64,000 nucleotides of DNA from Serendipita indica DSM 11827 (lineage: Eukaryota > Basidiomycota > Agaricomycetes > Sebacinales > Serendipitaceae), in the NCBI GenBank assembly GCA_910890315.1, contig CAJVGD010000005.1, positions 1,674,001-1,738,000 of the forward strand, written 5' to 3'. Both the position numbers and the translations under genes were made by a program. This document shows positions 1-9,836 of this stretch, in pieces (the stretch's first letter is position 1; each line of letters begins with the position of its first letter). The notes under the pieces are model-generated. The model ran no database searches. It saw nothing but the letters and a program-made list of their open reading frames with translations, and had not been told where the DNA came from.

Positions 1-1812
1 ACTATTCTTGCGTATACACAGGGCATTCCATGGCCTCCCAATCCGCTCAGGCCGCCAACTCTTCAACTCCGTTGCCATTCCTCGCATCACATACGCCGCA
101 GACATCTGGTACACCCCACTGTACACCAAGCCAGACTCCGCACGCCGGATGGGATCCGTAGCCATCACCAAGAAGCTGCAAGCCGTCCAACGTAGAGCCG
201 CCATTGGTATCACAGGCGCTATCCGCACAACAGCAGGAGATACCCTTGATGCGCACCTCAATATGCTACCAATCGAAGAAACTCTACGCCTCACATGCCA
301 GAAGGCGGCGGCCCGGCTGGCAAGCCTGCCCGCTACCCATCCTCTCTCCAAATTCGTGAAACGAGCATCAAGAGGACTCCTCCAGAGGCACAACGCCCCC
401 CTACATCGCATCTTCCACTCCATCGACTCCAAAGTAGACGACCTCGAAACCATCACCCCAGCATCACGCAACCCCAACGCCACTAACCCATTCACTATCT
501 CAATAGAGGAGTTGAGGATGTTAGCGAAAGAGGCGGACAACAACAGCAACGGCAACAACGAGCGGGTAGTAGTTTATACGGATGGCTCAGGAATGGAAGG
601 CATGATAGGAGCAGGTGCAGTACTCTACAGAGACGGAGTACAGATAAGGTCAGCAAGATTCCTGCTTGGAGAAGACACGGAGCACACGGTACACGAAGGA
701 GAACTCGTTGGAATTGCACTCGGAGTCCAGCTAGCCAAGATGGAAAGGATCATCATACCACGTATCAAGATCAGCCTCGACAACCAGGCAGCAATACAAG
801 GAATGGAGAACGTCAGTGCCAAAGCCGGCCAACACATCATCCACAAGATCCACAGAGCAATAGACGAACTGCGCAATGATCAAAAGCGTAGACAAGAACT
901 CGTAGAGGCAAGCGATGACGAGACGAGGATCAATCAATCGACTCAGATCACTCTCACGTGGGTCCCAGGGCACGAAGGGATCGAGGGTAACAAAGCAGCG
1001 GACAAGGAGGCCAAGAAGGCCATCACAGATGGATCATCCACAGCAGCAACACTCCCACCATGGACGAAGGACACCCTCCTGCAGAATATCTCGGCACTCA
1101 GACAGGAACTCAAACTTGCAGCAAGGAAGTCAGCACACGACAAGTGGAAATCTTCAGCATGGTATGACAGGACCAGGCCCATCGACGAGACAATGCCATC
1201 CAACAAATATCTCCAAATCACAGACGAGCTAACGAGAGCAGAAGCAGCGGCACTTATTCAGTTACGTACAGGACATATCGGACTGAACAAGCATCTGAAC
1301 CGCATCAACAGAGCGGATGCACTGTGGTGCCCACACTGTGGAGAGGGAAATGCAGAAAACATAACTCATCTCCTCCACATCTGCCCAGCGTACAATGCAG
1401 CGCGAGCCGAATGGGAAGGAGCATTGCGTGAGAAGACGAGAGAACCAGCGGAGATACTAGGGACAAAGGAGGGAATCAAGGAGACGTTGAAGTTTATCAG
1501 GAGGACGGGGAGGTTGAAGATGGGACGGGAGGATACAAACGGAAGGGAAAGAGAGTAACCAACTCACCAGAGAGACAACGCGTATCGAAACCAAACCAAC
1601 TTCACAGACAGTCAAGGCGATCGAAAGCAAGCAAAAGTAGCGTAGCAGAGCCACACCCAGAGGGAGATCTCGGCGAGGAGAGCGACAACTGCCTGCCTTC
1701 AAGGAGATGCACGCGCCAATGAAACCGAGGGTAACCCAGTAAGTGGGCTCCAGTTAGACAATGTGCTATATTGGCGGTGCCACTGCACAATAATACTTAA
1801 CACAAAAAAAAA
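1..1812 (+). mobile_element. 3' part of a RNase H-bearing LINE (non-LTR retrotransposon)
   Basis: The element runs off the left edge, so only the C-terminal half of its polymerase ORF, about 250 bases of 3' untranslated region and a short A tail (nine A at about 1804-1812) are seen. Directly after the tail the sequence becomes the second exon of a DUF6535-type gene on the opposite strand, which marks the 3' insertion junction. The ORF is open to its stop, so the copy is probably young. The 5' end and target-site duplication lie outside the window. A RNase H domain after the RT in a fungal LINE suggests a Tad1/I-like clade, but the clade was not tested. Confidence 0.88.
2..1558 (+). CDS. LINE ORF2 C-terminus: RT tail, RNase H and zinc knuckle
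   Basis: This is the end of a reverse transcriptase polyprotein, open from the window edge to a stop at 1556-1558. Counted from the methionine at 8, the first 160 residues resemble the region after the RT palm of LINE proteins. A RNase H domain follows, with the Asp of TDGSG near residue 192, the Glu of HEGEL near 231, the Asp of LDNQAA near 258 and the WVPGHEG...AADKEA segment near 317-330, so the acidic active site looks complete. A Cys/His cluster (CPHCGEG...HLLHICP) near residues 435-455 matches the C-terminal zinc knuckle of these elements. It would act in target-primed reverse transcription. No frame breaks are seen in the visible part. Confidence 0.9.
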   Translation, partial: LFLRIHRAFHGLPIRSGRQLFNSVAIPRITYAADIWYTPLYTKPDSARRMGSVAITKKLQAVQRRAAIGITGAIRTTAGDTLDAHLNMLPIEETLRLTCQKAAARLASLPATHPLSKFVKRASRGLLQRHNAPLHRIFHSIDSKVDDLETITPASRNPNATNPFTISIEELRMLAKEADNNSNGNNERVVVYTDGSGMEGMIGAGAVLYRDGVQIRSARFLLGEDTEHTVHEGELVGIALGVQLAKMERIIIPRIKISLDNQAAIQGMENVSAKAGQHIIHKIHRAIDELRNDQKRRQELVEASDDETRINQSTQITLTWVPGHEGIEGNKAADKEAKKAITDGSSTAATLPPWTKDTLLQNISALRQELKLAARKSAHDKWKSSAWYDRTRPIDETMPSNKYLQITDELTRAEAAALIQLRTGHIGLNKHLNRINRADALWCPHCGEGNAENITHLLHICPAYNAARAEWEGALREKTREPAEILGTKEGIKETLKFIRRTGRLKMGREDTNGRERE

Positions 1813-2201
1813 TTTGCAAGTTGACGAGAAATGACCAGAAGAATGTCTCGAGTTGTCTCTCCCGTATCCTCCCCAAGCAGCTTCATGCTCTCAATGATGA
1901 AAGCCGTGAGGATGGCAGTATACAAGGCACCCTGCGGATTGTCAGTCTCTTACAACCTAAGGTCTACGTGATAACATACGAAGATTAGTAGCGTGTTTAG
2001 ACTGTCGTTCCAGTCTTTTATAAGTTCCCTGTCCACGATATCGGCTCGTTCATTGTAAGTGTGCCAAACAGTCTTGTCCGCGTTGCTGTCCATCGTCGTG
2101 GAAGGTGACTCTCGTTTCCTGGCGAAGATTTTATCTGTACTTCGAAATCTATCAAATACTTTATATTCATGGCTAGAGGAATCGGAGGAACCGTCTGCCA
2201 T
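1813..2201 (-). pseudogene. DUF6535-type gene cut by a LINE (5' fragment)
   Basis: Exon 1 (2201..1980) encodes 74 residues ending in the family motif DSLNTLLIF. A 48-base intron (1979..1932) starts GTATGT and ends CGCAG, and exon 2 (from 1931) begins GALYTAILTAFIIES as in the three complete paralogues nearby. Exon 2 stops at about 1813, where the LINE A tail begins. About 40 residues of exon 2 remain, reaching the conserved QLAN. The start, splice sites and frame are otherwise intact, so the gene was probably functional until the insertion. The rest may lie beyond the left edge on the far side of the LINE. Confidence 0.85.
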
Positions 2202-2261
2202 TGTCGTGGCTGGTTAAGTTCAAGCTTGCTGACCCACAGGGTGAGATGCCATCACGCTATC

Positions 2262-2340
2262 GTTAATAGCGTGTGCCTTGAGATCAAGCAGCAAGACAGA
2301 ATACTTGGCCTAATAGCGAAACTGATACTTATCAGAGGAG
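2262..2340 (-). promoter_or_regulatory. Conserved upstream block of DUF6535-type gene copy 1
   Basis: The block lies about 60 bases before the start of the disrupted copy. On the plus strand it reads GTGTGCCTTG, then a degenerate stretch with ATACTTGG, then ACTTATCAG. The same words occur in the same order before the copies starting at 5657 and 9054. It could be a promoter element, a conserved 5' UTR, or simply recent-duplication sequence. Confidence 0.5.
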
Positions 2341-2511
2341 ACTACATGATCTATATCGGAAAGGTGGCTATTGAGCACCGAGGAGAAGAATACACGTATA
2401 CATATCTGTCTAATTGCATAACCTGTCTATCTACATCGTCGAGATTTCTGCTTCTGATCAGGTTCACCTATAGATCCCTCAATTATTCATGTATCATCAT
2501 TGGCATACACA

Positions 2512-5500
2512 TCATGTCCACGATCTATGGCAGAGTTCATCCGGATCCCTCATGAATCGCAGTCTGTCGTCTACTGGAGGTGATAGGAGATACTTGCGCT
2601 TGCACGCCGCAATTATTGTCTCTACCTCGCCTTTGAGCTGGTCTTCTAGTCCATTCGTGACCAGTGAGTACATGAAGGGACTACATCGAAGGCGAAGGTG
2701 AATTTGATATGCAGCTATGGAGGTATGAGTTGACTATCTGCTTCAAAAGGTGAGATTACCTCTAAAAGTGTGGATTTCCGTGAGGATTTCCTCAAAGAGA
2801 CCGTACGAAAGAGGGGCAGCCTCGACTGGAGCCGTCACTTCAATATAGGTGGCCACCAAATGTAGGCTGTTGCGGAAGGTGGCTACGCTTGTAGATTTCT
2901 CGATGCACTGAATAATGAGCTCGACCATGTCATCTCGTTCGGTCACATAGTTAGGGACACGAAGGCGAGTGGCCACCCATGTAATACCACCAGCTTCAAA
3001 GAAGCAGTCTGGGAAAATCGAGGTGTATCGGACCTGCTTCAAGATATATGGTGCCATGCGATTTGACAATAGACGTTGCAGATGTTGGGAAACGAGGACC
3101 TCCCAATATGCTCCCTATAAAAACGTAAATCACACGCCATATAATTTTGGGCTCCCTTACATCATCTCTCTGCCTATCAATATACCTCGTCAAAAGGTTT
3201 GCGGGGAGTAACTCTGCCGATTCGACGAGGAGAATGCATTCGGCCTCGACGTCTCCATCGGAAGGCCGTCTATATGCATTACACCAAGCGTCGAGTAGAT
3301 CCGGCAGAATTGGATCCTCGTGAATCTCCGGCGACAGGATCATCCCCTTCAAAGGGCTGAGCGAACAGCAGCCAGGTAGAATCAACGATGCGAGAATCAA
3401 TATTACAGGATGTTCCAATGAGTTCAGTGTGATCCCATTAGGGGACTGAACGGAATAGCCCGCGGCTTTCGCTGCTCGTAAGACTGGCGAGACAAGAAGA
3501 CTGAGGGTAAACCTAGAGTCATGCTCGTGGGTTAATATTTGATCGCAGCCCTCGATTATGTCGGCCCAACGCCTGGCTGGTGTCAGGGTTGACGTTGGTT
3601 CGGGCCAAGAAATGACGGCAGCGAGGAGGCCCATCAACTGGGTATTCAATGACATTTCCTCCAGGTCAAACAAGTCTACTAGTAGTTTGAGTATGACTGG
3701 TCGTATGTCGTCGGAACTCGGGAACTGGTGCCAGGCTTGTAACAGAGAGTTCAACACTTCTTCGCGCATATCTGGCGTATTAGGTGCATGAGAAAGCAAC
3801 TGAAGAAGTATGACTTTGTGACATGTTTGAAGAACATCAGAGTTGTCGCTTCTGGTCCTGAGGATAACAGAGGAAGCTTGTCTATACTGTTCCCATAAAC
3901 TGCCGGGATACGTATCGTAACCTTGGATGCAAGTCACAATCCGCATGATAATGAAAATTGTAGGAATTTCGAGAAGACGATGCTCGCCTTCATAGTGTTT
4001 TGAAGATGCGAGTGGACTCAGAAACTCGATAAGGTCCTGTGTATTCAGCCGGTCAACGTGGCTGTGGATGTGATACAGTACCATGTATATCCATGAATTT
4101 GAGAGGTTGAGGATTAAATCCGGTTCTTGGCGGAGTACATTTGATAATGGCGTGTCATCCCACCATACCGGGAATTCCTGAAATTTCCACTGTACCAACT
4201 GAGCGAACGTCGAAACTCTACCGAAGGCGCATTCATGAAGTCGAGAGCAAAGATGTCGAATGTTGCGATCAGAGACACCACCACCTAGAGTCGCATTTGT
4301 TCCTACTAACGCCGCCGCCTCTAGAAGAGCCTCCAACTCCGCGAATTCTTCGGAAGAAACTGCTTCCAAAGTGACATCTTCTATTTCGTTGAACTTCTGA
4401 AATACGTTTTGGAAAATCGCAGACCACGGGGCCAAATTCATTCTGGGATCTATGAGTTGTACATGTGGCAAGCGAACTGCTTCTTTGAGTAGTGTGACGA
4501 AAGCTGGTCGTGATGAAGGGAGGTCTTCTATGTTCTTAGCAAGCCACAGAATTGTATCTCTTTGTAGAGTTGTAACCAAATCAAGGGCTTGTCGCTCCCG
4601 ATGCTCGAAAGATCGTGCCTCTGTCGGGTTTATAACAAATTTGTGTAGTGCATAAACCAAGGAGCGAATGTTCAGCCAGAACTTTTGTAGTTTTACGGCT
4701 TGATACTTCATGAACCGTTGTATACCCGGCGATTCGTCAACACTCTCGCGAGACGAATGCAGTTGCTGAAGGACCTTATCTTCTATCCACACAGAAAGAT
4801 GGGATACGGTGAGGAAAGTGTAGGAATGAACCTTCCTAATCATGTAGGGAAGGGACCGGGAGATGGGAGTGCGGAAAGGAGCGGATACGTCAAAAATACT
4901 GATAATATGGGTCACCGCATAGAGTATTCCTTCTATGACCAAACCCGTCACGACGACATAAGCAACCCGGCGGTGAATGTGCCATAACCAGTCGACGAGT
5001 CCCACAAAGAATAGGAAGAGGGAGATGTGGATGAGAAGTGGGAGGGCTGATATCAGGTGAACAAGCTTCCACTTCTTTATTCCATTGTATCGCAGCTGTC
5101 TTTGAGTGGCGTGCACTTTCGCCGATGATCGAATGAGGCCAAAGTCGTAGGATCCAACCCATTGCAGGGCGAGGACTGCTCCCAGTGCGGCGACCAAGCT
5201 ACAAGATATGCTTGTGAAGAAATAGTAGTTCACCCGCACCGCCCAAGCCTCCGGCGTGAATTCCGCGTGTTCGAAGGCTGGCGTTGATGCGTTCGCAAGC
5301 TGGTGAGAAACGATAAACAAAATATTTCGAGTTGACTCTCCCATATCCTCTTGAAGTAGCTTCATGCTCTCGATGATGAATGCCGTGAGGACGGCAGTAT
5401 ACAGGGCCCCCTTCCACACGGTCAGCCTCTTGCAACTCAGAGCCAAATTGACAACGTACGAAGATTAGTAACGTGTTCAGACTATCGTTCCAGTCTCTCA

Positions 5501-5657
5501 TAAGCTCCCTGTCTGCGATATCAGCGCGTTCATTGTAAATCTGCCAAACATTTTTGTCCAAGGTGCTCTCAGTCGTAATGGGCAGCATATTTAGATCTCT
5601 GGCAAGGCCTCCAAGCACTCTTCGAGGCCTATTTGGCGTCCGATCTTGTCGATTCAT
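2512..5657 (-). CDS. DUF6535-type multi-span membrane protein, copy 2
   Basis: Four exons: 5657..5460, 5410..3161, 3114..2760, 2714..2512, giving 1001 residues. The N-terminal third holds the DUF6535-like domain: IYNERADIADREL, then four predicted membrane segments (roughly residues 67-80, 118-146, 180-205 and 215-240) with the signatures FTPEAWAVRVN, LALQWVGSYDFGL and RYNGIKKWKL between them. The remaining 700 residues look like a helical, soluble region with no motif I recognise. Intron 1 falls in the same place (after LLIF) in all four copies in this window. The family is known mainly from basidiomycete genomes and has no assigned function. The final intron was placed by alignment with the neighbouring copy. 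Confidence 0.82.
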
Positions 5658-5741
5658 CCGAGATCTGAGTCAGCGTTTTGTAGCGTCGTGGTGGTGGTGA
5701 GGTTTGTGCCCTACTAGCCGAGGTGTCAGCACACTTTTTAT

Positions 5742-5810
5742 AACGTGTGCCTTGAAAATCAAAGAGAACGAGACAAACTACTTGCATAATCTCAGGACTT
5801 TATCAGGGGA
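5742..5810 (-). promoter_or_regulatory. Conserved upstream block of DUF6535-type gene copy 2
   Basis: Lies 85 bases before the start at 5657. The plus strand shows ACGTGTGCCTTG, then GACAAACTACTTG, then CTTTATCAGGGGA, closely matching the block at 9092-9162 and more loosely the one at 2262-2340. Confidence 0.5.
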
Positions 5811-5944
5811 TGAGGTTAGGATATGCATTGAACAAATGGCGATGTGTAGTACTCAAAAGAAACAGGTAGCTGGACAGTTAGATCTTGGATCAAGTTCGTT
5901 GTAAGATGAAGCTGTGGATTAACATATGGAATCAATTATACACA

Positions 5945-8900
5945 TCACACTGGTCTGTGTAATTGGCAGACTCCATCCGGATCCTTGATTAATCGTAATT
6001 TGTTATCTACGGGGCCCGATAAGAGATACTGGCGTTTGCATGCCATGATAAGTGTCTGGATTTCAGCTTTCAACTGATCATCCACATTCTTAAACAATGA
6101 ATGCATAAAGGAACTGAATCCACGCTCAGGAGGCTCTGCGGAGATGTGAGTCCGTTACAGAATTCAAAGGGATGATTACCTTGGGAATCGTGGATGTTCT
6201 GGAGGAGTTCCATCAGCAGATTGTAGGAGGGTCCGGATTTGTAGACAAGGGTGGCAGCTTCAATATACGCTGCCACAAAACTGAGGCTATTGTAAAACGT
6301 GGGCATACTTGTGGCCCGCTGTATGCACCGAAGAACCAGCCGCTCCACAGCGTCTTCCTGGCTCTTTTTGTAAGGCTCCCGGAGGCTGGTAACCACCCGT
6401 GATATGCCACCAGCTTCGAAGAAGCGGTCTGGAAACACTGGGGTATCTCCAACTTCTTTCAAAATGGAAGGGGCCTTGGGGTTCGACAACAGGCGATCTA
6501 GATGATTGGTTAAGAGAGCGTTCCAGTAGGCTATCTACCTCGGTGTCAAAACCCATACTATATCACATTGGCAAGAACTCACCTTATTACTCTGGTGACT
6601 GACGTACATAGTCATGCAAATTGCATCTAGCATTTCTGCCGATTCGAGGAGGACAATACACTCGGATTCGATGTCTCTGTTCGAAGAACATGTATATCCC
6701 CTACACCATGCTTTGAGTAGATCCTGGTAGCTTGAATCTTTGCGAATCTCTGGTGGAAAATCCATATCCTTGAGAGGCCCGAGCGAATAACGGTCCGGGA
6801 GAACCAAAGAGGCGAGAACCAGTATCACAGGGTGTGTCAAAGCGGGTCCTGTTGCCTGTCCGGAAGAGCGAACTGGATATCCAGTGACTTCCGCTGCGCG
6901 TAAGAGCGACGAGACGAGAAGATTAAGGCTGAACCTTGAATCACCCGATTGGCTCAATATCCGGTCGGACCCTTCAAGTATGTCTGCCCAACGTCCGGCT
7001 GGTAACTCACTTGAGGGCGGATTGGGCCAACAAATGACGACGGCGAGGGCTGTCATTAGTTGAGACTTTAATGGCTCTCGGTCAGCAGGTTTGACTATAT
7101 GTGTTAATAATCCAAGTATGAGTAGACGTAGGTCGTCAAACTTCGATAAAGAGTCGTGGGCTTGTAACAGAGCGTGTAATACCTCGCTACGGTGGTTTTG
7201 TAATTTGGGGGCATGAGAAAGTAGTTGGAGGAGTATCACGGTGTGACATATCTGGACAGTATCGCAGTCGCCTTTGGCCTCGGGAATATGGGATACCGCC
7301 TCTCTATATTGTTCCCACGGTTCGTCGGCATCTGCGTTATAGCCATGAATACGAAGAACTATTCGCATGAGTATGAAAATTGTAGGGAGTCCAAGAAGCT
7401 GATGCTTTTCTCCATAGTATTCGGGAAGCGTAAGTGGGGTCAGAAGTACAGCGAGCTCTGGGTTATCCTCTGGCTTCCCATGATTGTAAATACAGTGAAG
7501 TATCATGTATGCCCAGGAGTCTGAGAGACTGGTGATAAGATCAGGCTCCTGGTTGACGATGGATGGTAGCGAGGTGAGACTCGAGTGTCCGTGGATTTCC
7601 TTGATTTTCCAGAGTACCAATCCAGAAAATGTGGAGACTCTACCAAGGTTACTTTGGTGAAGTCGAAAACACAGACGCCAAATGTTTCCATCATATTTAT
7701 CAGAAGTACCACGTATTCCAACCAACGCAAGTGCTTCTAGAAGGGCCTCCAACTCTTCAAGCGCTGCATTGGAGAATACCTCTGGAATAACGTCCTCCAT
7801 TTCGTAAAACTGCCGAAATACGTTTTGGAAAATCGCAGGCCACAGATTCGACTCCATTCTGCGACCTATGAGCTGCACGTACGGCACCTGTACAACCTCT
7901 TTGAGCAGTGACACGAAAGCTGATCGTGACGAAGGGATGTCGTCTATATTCTTAGCCAACCACAGGATACTGTCCCTATGCAGAGTCGTCGCGGAGAAAT
8001 CCAGCTCTTTTCGCTCTCGATGCTTGAAGTAATGTGGAGTCGATGGGGCCGTAATGGCTTTACGGAGTGCAGGAAGCAATGAGCGAAATTTGATCCAGGT
8101 ACTATGCAGCTTTCCGACTTCATGTTTCATGAACTGCTGGAGACTAAAAGTTTTGTCATGCCGTTGACGTTGTTGCAGGCCAAAATATTGCTTAAGCCAG
8201 GAAAGAACATTGACGAGCCACCAATGCAATTTCTGGATCATGTACGAGACAGAAAGGGAGATAGGTGTGCGGAAAGGAGCGGATATGTCGAAAATGCTGA
8301 TGATATGAGTGACTAAATAGAATAGTCCTCCTATGACCACGCCTGCCACAACGACACTAGCGACTGAACGATGAATGTGCCACAGCCAGTCGGCCAGTCC
8401 GATAAAGAACAGGAAGAGGGAAATGTAGATGAGGAGTGGAAGGATGGATATTAGTTGAGCAAGCTTCCACTTTTTTATGCCGTTATATCGAAGTTGTCGT
8501 TGAGTTGCGCGCATTTTCGCTGACGACCGAATGAGGCCAAAGTCATAGGACCCAACCCACTGTAGCGCGAGCACTGCTCCGAGTGCAGCAACCAAGCTAC
8601 ACGATATACTCGTGAGGAAGCAGTAATTGACCCTCACTGCCCAGGCCTCGGGCGTGAACTCCTCGTGTTCAAAGGCCGGCGTTGATGCGTTTGCAAGTTG
8701 ACGAGAAACAACCAGAAGAATGTCTCGAGTCGTCTCTCCCGTATCTTCTTGAAGCAGTTTCATGCTCTCAATGATGAAAGCCGTGAGGACGGCGGTATAC
8801 AACGCCCCCTGCGTATTGTCAGTCTCTTGCAACTTCAGGTAACATTGACGGCTCACAAAGGTCAATAACGTGCCGAGGCTCTCATGCCAGTCTCTCGTGA

Positions 8901-9054
8901 GGTCTCTGTCCATATTTTCCGCACGTTCATTGTAGATTTCCCAAGCTGTCTTCTCAACCTTATTGTTGTTCGTCTTAGAACGCGGCTTTCTTTCCCTAAG
9001 AGGGATTCCAAGCCTTGTTAGAGGTCTTTTCGGCGCCTTCTCCTCGTGGCTCAT
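5945..9054 (-). CDS. DUF6535-type multi-span membrane protein, copy 3
   Basis: Exons 9054..8857, 8808..6583, 6534..6180, 6135..5945 give 989 residues. The membrane domain is nearly the same as in copy 2 (FTPEAWAVRVN, LALQWVGSYDFGL, four hydrophobic spans), while the C-terminal part is more divergent. The first intron (8856..8809) is exactly 48 bases, has no stop and keeps frame, so an unspliced message would add 16 residues between the N-terminal helix and the first membrane span. In the other copies the same intron is not both frame-neutral and stop-free. The last exon carries the conserved tail DDQLKAEIQTLIMACKR. Same strand and direction as copies 1 and 2, so the three form a tandem array. 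Function is unknown. Confidence 0.83.
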
Positions 9055-9091
9055 CGGAAGTCTTAATGGTGGTCGAGACCAAGTTTTGTTG

Positions 9092-9162
9092 TAACGCGTG
9101 CCTTGTAAACAACAGACGACAAACTACTTGGTACAATATCAAGAGTAATACTTATCAGCGGA
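9092..9162 (-). promoter_or_regulatory. Conserved upstream block of DUF6535-type gene copy 3
   Basis: Lies 38 bases before the start at 9054. The plus strand shows ACGCGTGCCTTGTAAACAA, then GACAAACTACTTGG, then TAATACTTATCAGCGGA. It is the best-preserved version of the block shared by the family members. Confidence 0.5.
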
Positions 9163-9836
9163 TGGGCGAAGGCTGTCTCCCTTGCCAAAAAGAGATAGCA
9201 AGGCGTCGAACGGGTGGCTATCATCAAGAAGAGGGTTGTGTGTGTAGCGCAAAGAAAGTACCAAAGTACCGGGATGGGAAATGGGAACGGAGGAGGTAGC
9301 CAACGAACAACGCAGATGCAGTCCTTCGATAAGGGCAGATTTCCAAGAAGAAAAGAAAAGGCATTCATTGCAAATGAATGTGCGAAAAGGAAATTGTTTC
9401 CAAGAAAAAGAAGAGGTGAGATGGGGACGAGGGTAGTGAACCGCTCGAACTAGCTCAAACCTCTCCAGTCGAACGGAATTGCATGTCAAGGTTGAATGCA
9501 AGAGACCATGATGGCGTACAAAACACCAACACGCAATGACGGAGGGCACATGGATAGAACATATGCCACCCTCAAGGCGAGAAATATGCACCACCACATG
9601 GCCGTGTATGACAATCCAAGCCGGACGCGACCCACTGGTCGCATAAACTTGAAAGTAGAGAGCCGGTTTCGCTTGTCCGTATGTCGTCTACTCCGATACA
9701 ATATTAAGATGCAGTATGGAGGGGGGTAATGCTTGCAGTATTGATTGCGGCAGGATGCCTGATGCTGGTAGCCGTCGTCGTCATGAAATGGTATCTCGGA
9801 GGCCTGTGGGAAGAGTCGAGATTGATGGGTACATGG
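9163..9836. other. Intergenic stretch, no gene seen
   Basis: Lies between the DUF6535-type array and the 3' end of the coiled-coil gene. Only short open frames without family resemblance or splice-linked continuations are present. It probably holds upstream sequence of copy 3 and the 3' untranslated region of the next gene. Confidence 0.6.

Noticed and set aside
295-1232. Open frames inside the LINE on both strands (for example 295-486, 495-719, 915-1232)
   Set aside because: They overlap the RNase H coding frame, have skewed low-complexity composition and match no family; shadows of the main ORF.
8-1812. A virus-like or LTR element at the left edge
   Set aside because: The RNase H order, terminal zinc knuckle, A tail and lack of terminal repeats fit a LINE.
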